Positions 43,447 to 64,000 of a stretch of 64,000 nucleotides of DNA are shown here, one piece after another. Under the pieces are notes generated by a model. It saw only the letters and a list, made by a program, of their open reading frames with translations, was not told the origin of the DNA and did no database searches. The position numbers and the translations under genes were made by a program. Each line of letters starts with the position of its first letter. The stretch's first letter is position 1. The stretch comes from Telmatactis stephensoni (Eukaryota; Cnidaria; Anthozoa; Actiniaria; Isophelliidae), in the NCBI GenBank assembly GCA_029948255.1, contig JALIZF010001827.1, positions 470,001 through 534,000 of the forward strand. The letters are read 5' to 3'.

Positions 43447-43858
43447 TATGAGAAAAACCGAATGTTATCTTTCACCAAAACAAAATCTTTTATATAGATC
43501 TGAAGGTTAAGTTGTTTTGTTTCGCTTTGTTTTCATTATCCGCTTTATTTACAGTGTAGTATATCGTAGCTAGGTCACAGCCGGGTGCGTCAATATATTC
43601 TAACATGTTCTAACCACCAACACTAGCAGTAAGGTTTCTGTCGATTTCTAAATTAGTTTGTCACAAAATACGCTCTCACTGAAACCGTTTTTTGTAGATT
43701 TTGATTGTATACCAAGTAGAAAAATTGAATCATCAAAAAACCGCTCCAAAATTTATGCATAGTTAGTACATGAACGAAGTCTAGCCTGAATTCTTGGCCT
43801 TAAATAAAATATAGAATTTGTTTTCACGAGTGTGCGATTGGCGATTTAACGAAAGCAT

Positions 43859-44119
43859 ATATAGCTGATTCAATTAACGTTGGCGCTGAAAAAAAGCCTA
43901 AAGCCTAAAGCTTTGAGAGCGGAATTCATGAAAACATTTATCACCGTGACATCATTACAATAAAAAACTCCCTGTATGCTTGCAAATTCTACAACTTGGA
44001 TACATATATTCCTTAATTTTTGAGGCGGCCTACAGAAAGGTTTGTGAGTACACAAAAGATATTTGAAAGGCTTTAGCCTTTAGGCTTTTCAGCGACAACG
44101 TCAATTGAAATAGCTATAT
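43859..44119. mobile_element. ~260-bp MITE
   Basis: Ends ATATAGCTGATTCAATTAACG and complement, followed inside by GCTGAAAAAAAGCCTAAAGC paired with GGCTTTAGCCTTTAGGCTTT. TA-rich borders suggest a TA duplication. Confidence 0.7.
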
Positions 44120-45600
44120 CTTCATTAAACATTTTTAATGATATGAATATTTCTGCTCTCTGAAAGCTCAGCTTCAGTCTGTTTACATAATTGTCTTCTT
44201 GTCTAGAGATCAAGTATTTCTAAATTCCATGCAAAAATATGTATAAATATATAGAAATGGTATAAGCCGGCAACATTTAACACTAAGGCGTAGAAAATAT
44301 ATAGAAACGTACCTGAGCTAAAGTTTTATACGTCATATATAGAATACAGCGTGTTAAGATTTCATTGCATCTCAATCCATTCATGTATACAATAAAGACA
44401 CAATCATGTGTATGCACCACGGATCAACGCTGTTAATCGTTTGCATAAAAACAGGAAGTAGCCAAGCGAAGCACTTACAACACCCGAAATGTAGTTTTTG
44501 GATTCCTGCGAGTTTAGCTGAGCTGCATAAAACTAGCTTACACAATTTTAATTTTTATTTATTTTTAATTCAAATTAAGACTAGCATCTATTTAAAAGCG
44601 AAACATTTAACTTTCTAAACTAGCAAAACATTTCCATTTTAGGAAAACGGCTTAAGTTACAAACTTTGACATAATACTGCAAAGGGAAATTTGCTAGTGG
44701 ACTTCGATCAACTTTCTAGTTTCGAAACTTACCTGGTAGACTTACTGACTTTCGAGAAATTATTAGCAAGGTCAATGTGTCAATCTATCTAATTGACACA
44801 TTTGTTAAATTTACATAAAAATGCTGAACGAAGCTTAACTTGTTACAAAGCTTTGAACAATATGAGTGTTTATACTAAACCATTAAACTGGATAGTACCG
44901 AGTGCAAATATTACTACACTATAAAAATGACTAAACTATGAAAGGCGTGGCATAACACAGTTGTTTTTCTTCAGATTTTTTATATTTCAAGGAATTTGGT
45001 GATTTTAATTGCAAAAATGTATTGGAAAACCTTTCTGAAATCGAGTGCATGTATATGAAATGAGAAATAATGTCACCCTCATGCTCATGATCAAATAATA
45101 TCATTAGTATAGGCCTAGGCCAACTTTGCAATAGTTGGCTATTTTTAAAGCTCAATTGCCCTTAAACAAAAAAGAGAAGGGGGGAGGAGGGGTAGATTTA
45201 GAAAATGTTTAGAAAATGTATGCTAAAAACGTACGCTTTATATAAATTGAGTTTTTATTAATTGTTGTCATCATTTCATGTTTCAGATGAAACCCAACTT
45301 ATTTTGAGACCACAACCTTATGAATCCGAGTCATCATTCGCCGTTTACTGATCATGCAGCTTCATGCTACCTTGGAGAAAGTAACGGTCAACGATTGAGC
45401 TCGATTATATATTTGAATTCAATAACTTTCTTCACAAGCAAATGAGGCCTGTTATTTTAAAGGGAGTAGTCTTCCTTTGATGGTCATCGTTTCAAAATCG
45501 GCTTAGTAACGAGCTTCGATAAGCCTCCTTTTGTGCTAGCTGACATGCCTCAAATTTAATGTTTGTATTGGGTTGTCTGGTATTGTCATAGTTATTCATT
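44120..45600. other. AT-rich intergenic DNA
   Basis: No recognisable gene. A small local inverted repeat occurs near 44768-44800 (GTGTCAATCTATCTAATTGACAC). Confidence 0.5.
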
Positions 45601-45798
45601 TCTTTGGGTTCTACACCTTTTTAAGGCTGATTTACACGGCACGATTGTCGGCACGATTTTTGATAAGCTTCGTTCGGGAAAAGAGAGGTCAGAGAGAAAT
45701 CGGCCAGATTCGCTTTCTCGTGTCGGGCCCGTTTTTTGAATGAAAAAGGAGTGCAAAACACAATAAAACTCAAATCGGGCCGACATGCCGTACCCTTT

Positions 45799-46781
45799 TT
45801 TTAGTACTCTGCTACCGTTTTTTTTTGCTACTTTTTCTGCCATATTTAAGTGTTTGCCATATTTTCTGCTACTTTTTCTGTTACTAGCTTTTTTGCTCCA
45901 TTTTTGCTCCTTTTTCTGCTCCTTAAATTTTTTTGCTCCTTTTTTTGCTCGATCCTTTTTTTTTTTTTTTGCTCCTTTTTCTGCTCCTTAAATTTTTCTG
46001 CTCCTTTTTTGCTCCTTTTTTTGGCTCCTTTTTTTGGCCGATCAAGCTGACATCGATTCTATAAGTTCCATCTAAATCTTGTTATGGTGCCCATTCCTGC
46101 TGAATTACTGCTTTTTTATTCATTCCTGGAGGATATTTGCACTACAAGTTTTACTATTAGGCTATCATAATATGGCTGTTGCTGCTTTTTTCTTAATAAT
46201 TGCCTGCATCAACTTGGCCTAAAGAGATTGGAGTTCGAATGGATGTACTGCCGAATGGGAGAACGAAGACCGGCTTTAGATATATAGAGTGCATGCCATG
46301 TATTCGTGAAATAAAACTGAATATGCATTGTCTAATTGCACGTTTTTGTACAGACTAGTAGATATCACTGGAGCAGAACTGTTGAAACAACAATAATAAC
46401 GTATCTAGCTGTCTGTGTGTTTCTTTGTGGAGTTCGCCGGTACACTGATATATGGCGTGCACTCTCATATAGATCTATAGCCAGTTTTCGTTCTCCCATT
46501 CGGCAGTACATCCATTCGAACTCCAGTCACTTTAGGCCAAGTTGATAGCTTAATGGTAAAACTTGTAATGCAAATATCCTCCAGGAATGAATAAAAAAGC
46601 AGTAATCCAGCAGGAATTCATGGGCACCATAACAAGATTTAGATGGAACTTACCGAATCGATGTCAGCTTGATCGGCCATCTTGGTCTCATGGTCACGTG
46701 ACAAGAGCGCGAAAAAAGTCACAGAAAAAGTAGCAAAAAAGTAGCAAAATAAGTAGCAAAAAAAGTAGCAGAGAACTAAAA
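45799..46781. repeat. ~980-bp fold-back element with ~250-bp inner arms
   Basis: TTTTTTAGTACTCTGCTACC at the left pairs with GTAGCAGAGAACTAAAA at the right. Inside, GGCCGATCAAGCTGACATCG (46034) pairs with CGATGTCAGCTTGATCGGCC (about 46659-46678), and TTGGAGTTCGAATGGATGTA pairs with TACATCCATTCGAACTCCA. The left side carries a T-rich run of TTTTTTGCTCC units (45880-46030). No coding capacity. Confidence 0.75.
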
Positions 46782-46989
46782 GTGGTGGCCCTTATGGGCC
46801 ACCGTACATAAGTAATTCTAGTTACGGGAATGAATACCATTCACTCAAATAACTGAGTATATTTACTCACATTAATGACTAGAGTTACTGTGCATGCATC
46901 GAATTACTAGTCAAGTTTTTGAGTAAATTTACTCGCGCGTTTTTGCAGTACGGTAATACGAACAACATCGCTCTACAACTTGCAACAAT

Positions 46990-47073
46990 GTTGCGCGACA
47001 AGTTGCACGATTTTGCTCGTATGTTTCTTGCCCTTATGCTTATGTCGCTAGTACAGTGTGAACCGGCCCTAAA
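46990..47073. mobile_element. End of a hAT-type MITE (GTGTGAACCGGCCCTAA)
   Basis: The end AGTGTGAACCGGCCCTAA is preceded by CTTATGCTTATGTCGCTAGT, which also occurs inside the 78-bp minisatellite at 24083-24102. A related opposite end (TTAAGGCTGATTTACACGGC) is at about 45621, so the fold-back unit may be nested in it. Confidence 0.4.
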
Positions 47074-47305
47074 CCTCACTAGCTAATCTGATTAATTTGC
47101 TTTGTCAAGAAATCATGGCTAAATCCTTGACAATGAACCATCCATTAAGCCTCACAAAAGGGCCGAAACATTAATGCTTTTGAAGCAATATAGGCTTGTT
47201 TTCACTTTCCCGTTTTCAAAAGCTCAATTCCTTGAACGCATTGAAACATGAGTATACAAAGAGCCTCCTTGCTTACAACTAAGGCGCCTGTTCTTCCCTA
47301 CCATC

Positions 47306-47418
47306 CGAGTGTTCTTCTGGGACCAGTTGAATAAAACTGAACGTTCATCCCAGATAAACCAGTGTTCTTCTGGGACCAGTTGTAAAATACCCAACGTTCA
47401 TGCCAGATAAACCAGTGT
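47306..47418. repeat. Two tandem copies of a ~55-bp unit
   Basis: GTGTTCTTCTGGGACCAGTT...CCCAGATAAACCA occurs at about 47308 and 47361. Confidence 0.75.
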
Positions 47419-47738
47419 TCGTAACGTCTGACGTTAGGAATTACGTCCAACGTTACGTTTTATTTCACTGCCCTGATGGCTCAATAAAGACAAAAATGTC
47501 GATCTTTCTCAGTCTTCACTTTTATTGAGTCGTTCAAGCAGAGCATTGTTTGTGTTGTCAGTGAACCCAACAGATTTATAATTAAACATTTCAACTGTAA
47601 CATTTATCATCTCTTTAAAATATCAAATAAAACATAAAATTCGACTTGGTGACAGTAGGTCATAAGACGATATATTCCTATCACTATGAACGAAGGAAGC
47701 CTGTCAATGGTTCTAAACAAGTGGACTAAAATGGGGTT

Positions 47739-47753
47739 GGGGGGGGGGGGGGG
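47739..47753. repeat. Poly(G) run
   Basis: About 15 consecutive G after GGGGTT. Length is uncertain. Confidence 0.85.
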
Positions 47754-48349
47754 AAAGGGGTGTCAAAATTTGACTTTAATACTACTACTACTGTTTCGAT
47801 AAAATTAAGATTTATCACAGGGTTCACACAATTAACTGGAACCAAATTCCATATTACTTTTTATCCATTTCATGATCTGAAAACTGACAGTGGTTACATC
47901 CCTGAAGCTTTTAGTACATGACACAAAAAGTTTAAGTTCCCTCATTTCTAACCCGACACTGAAACATTTTTGGAAAAAATCTAACATTCCACGAAGAAAT
48001 GCAGCGTGTCTCAAATGTTTGTGACCACATTTTTCATGATCCTTTTTTGGCTTATGCAAAAGCCTTTTCTCGGCATTTCATGGAGAATTTTGTAGTGTAT
48101 TCTCAGTATCAATGAGGCCTTAAAATATACGTTACTGGCTTGCGCTTTCCTCCTAAAACTATTCCAAATTTCCCAAAACTATTTTCAAATAAGTCGGTCT
48201 GTTCGCTACTCAGATGCGCTTCCTTTGTTGGTCGCTCACATACCGTGGCTAGTTGAGCGGGCCCGGTTAAGCTGACTGACTTCTTCTGTGGCCCCAAGGG
48301 AAAAGAAAGCAAATCGGTCGACTTTCAATTATGCACATTTTTGTAAAGC

Positions 48350-48461
48350 TAAGGTTCACATGAAGGCGAGTTGCCCCTGGTAGCAGGAATAACTTTTTAG
48401 TTTTCTTTTCCCTTTTCCCGTGCTACCAGTGACAACTCGCCTTCATGTGAACGGGCCCTAA
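48350..48461. mobile_element. Short MITE of the GGGCCC..ATGAAGGCGAGTTG family
   Basis: TAAGGTTCACATGAAGGCGA at the left is the complement of TCGCCTTCATGTGAACGGGCCCTAA at the right, and GGTAGCA/TGCTACC also pairs. A relative is at 60836-60918. Confidence 0.75.
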
Positions 48462-48464
48462 CTA

Positions 48465-49226
48465 TATCAATTACAAGCTCAAAGATCTATAGATGAGCCT
48501 CTGGAATGTATTTCAAAGAAAACTAAAAAAATATTGGAAATTTTTTTATCAAACAGGCATGCAAAAATGTGCTATTTCTTATCACTCTGAAAGTTATCGC
48601 ACTTGATACAATATAGTGGGCAAAACATTTAGTAGTTTAGCGCATTTCAGTAAAAAGCTATTCTAGTTACACACACGACAAAAACTTTTGAGACACCCTG
48701 TGTGTTGTGACAATACCCATTTCTGTTATAGCAGAAATATGTTATAATGGCTTGTAACATAGTTCATCATTCCATGACTCATTTCAAGCTGGGAATATAA
48801 GAAATCAAATTCCATGTCCTTCCAAGAGAGTGTGAACCCTGTGACATTAAAGTAGTGGTCTATTTTTTATCAGCGTAATCAGGTTGGGGAAACTACAAGG
48901 ACTTGCCCCTGCCTCTCCTCGAAATCAGGTGCAACTGGAAGGAAGAGTTGCAACACTCTTCTGGACCCACTGGCCGTGGTTAGTCAAAGACCATTGATTA
49001 GCAAGGCTTCACAGAACTCAATTATAACAACATTCCTTGAACTCGATTGGAGCAACTCACGTCAAGACAGGATAGCTTTCTATACATACACTGTCTTTAG
49101 TTGACTCTATGTTCCAAGTTAATGGAGAGTAATTTGCGTATACGATTCTAAATGAATGATTTGTTTGGTTTGGGAACGAGTTTTAACTACGATGATTCAA
49201 CGCGGGTCTAAATGATAGATACAAGA
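48465..49226. other. 3' flank of the Piwi gene
   Basis: Probable 3' UTR and intergenic DNA. No other feature recognised. Confidence 0.4.
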
Positions 49227-63480
<14,254 letters not shown>

Positions 63481-64000
63481 CTGTAATTGAAATAGGATTA
63501 CACTAAGATTGAATTACAATAAAATTTTTCAATTTGCACTTTGTATTGACAAAATTGCTGGAAGGATGTTTACTATCCATTTAATTCTCTATGGTTATGA
63601 GTTCCACCTTGTGAAATGCATGTATGTTTTAAGCCAAACATCAAAGTTCAATAAGCTAAACGCACAATGTCCATTTCCCAAGATACAGTTGAGTGAATCC
63701 TGTATGCAAAGCCTAGTCCTTGTTACATTAGTTGTTTATATATTTTGATATCATGTATCTACAATATATATTGTTTAATTAGCAACGATCTAAAGCTGCT
63801 TTGTTGGCAATCCTCACTGTCAGTAAATGATGGTATGCTCAGAAACCAAGGCTTTGACTGATATAGTATCTTGAGAAAAGGCTATTGTATGGCCCCAAAG
63901 TTTGGTGGCAGTTTTCTTCAAAGTGGTTTCAGTTAGATGAAAATGGACAGGACTTGTGATGGGGTCCTAATTAGGGTCAACTTTAACATAAAATATGGTA
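63481..64000. other. Intron or 5' region upstream of the first visible Piwi exon
   Basis: The exon ending at 63480 is preceded on the minus strand by TTTCAATTACAG, so this stretch starts as intron. I could not identify the exon carrying the initiator Met. Confidence 0.5.

Overview
This window is from an animal nuclear genome, most likely a cnidarian and probably an anthozoan (stony coral or sea anemone). The evidence is AT-rich DNA, many short exons with GT..AG introns, a secreted PAN/EGF/fibrinogen-like gene of a type common in corals and anemones, a TPR-CHAT protein, a SWIM-type zinc finger protein, a Piwi gene with a Gln/Pro-rich N-terminus, and a mix of Ty3/gypsy, DIRS-like and LINE elements with very many small inverted-repeat transposons. 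No species is claimed.

Layout, left to right. 1-3.1 kb: a Ty3/gypsy retrotransposon on the minus strand, cut by the window edge, with one open gag-pol frame. 3.5-9.1 kb: a two-exon minus-strand gene for a secreted PAN + EGF + fibrinogen-like protein, whose last coding segment has been tandemly copied just downstream; its 4 kb intron holds a 5'-truncated LINE, a 46-bp perfect hairpin and a MITE. 10.2-16.1 kb: a nest of transposons in which a 4.6-kb unit with ~240-bp terminal inverted repeats carries a five-exon SWIM-zinc-finger/polyglutamine gene. 16.7-18.4 kb: a cluster of small TIR elements. 18.9-34.4 kb: a plus-strand gene for an unrecognised secreted protein with two very short exons; its introns hold a 78-bp minisatellite and a ~4.4-kb DIRS-like retrotransposon plus a mini derivative of a relative. 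35.7-39.8 kb: a large intronless minus-strand TPR-CHAT gene with an intact His/Cys pair. 40.8-48.5 kb: no recognisable gene, but at least five TIR or fold-back elements. 49.2-63.5 kb: a Piwi gene on the minus strand, 23 exons visible and the extreme N-terminus missing, with all three catalytic residues (D, D, H); its introns hold a ~600-bp pentanucleotide satellite, a CAG/CTG repeat next to a splice acceptor, and a TTAA-flanked piggyBac-like element.

How it fits together. Piwi is the core of the piRNA pathway that silences transposons, and it lies here beside a dense record of such elements; that is context, not a functional link. The TPR-CHAT protein is a predicted caspase-like protease or scaffold of unknown animal function. 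Exon models were made by reading splice sites and checking reading-frame phase by hand. Two joins are unresolved: the polyglutamine tract of the SWIM gene, and the second and third visible Piwi exons.
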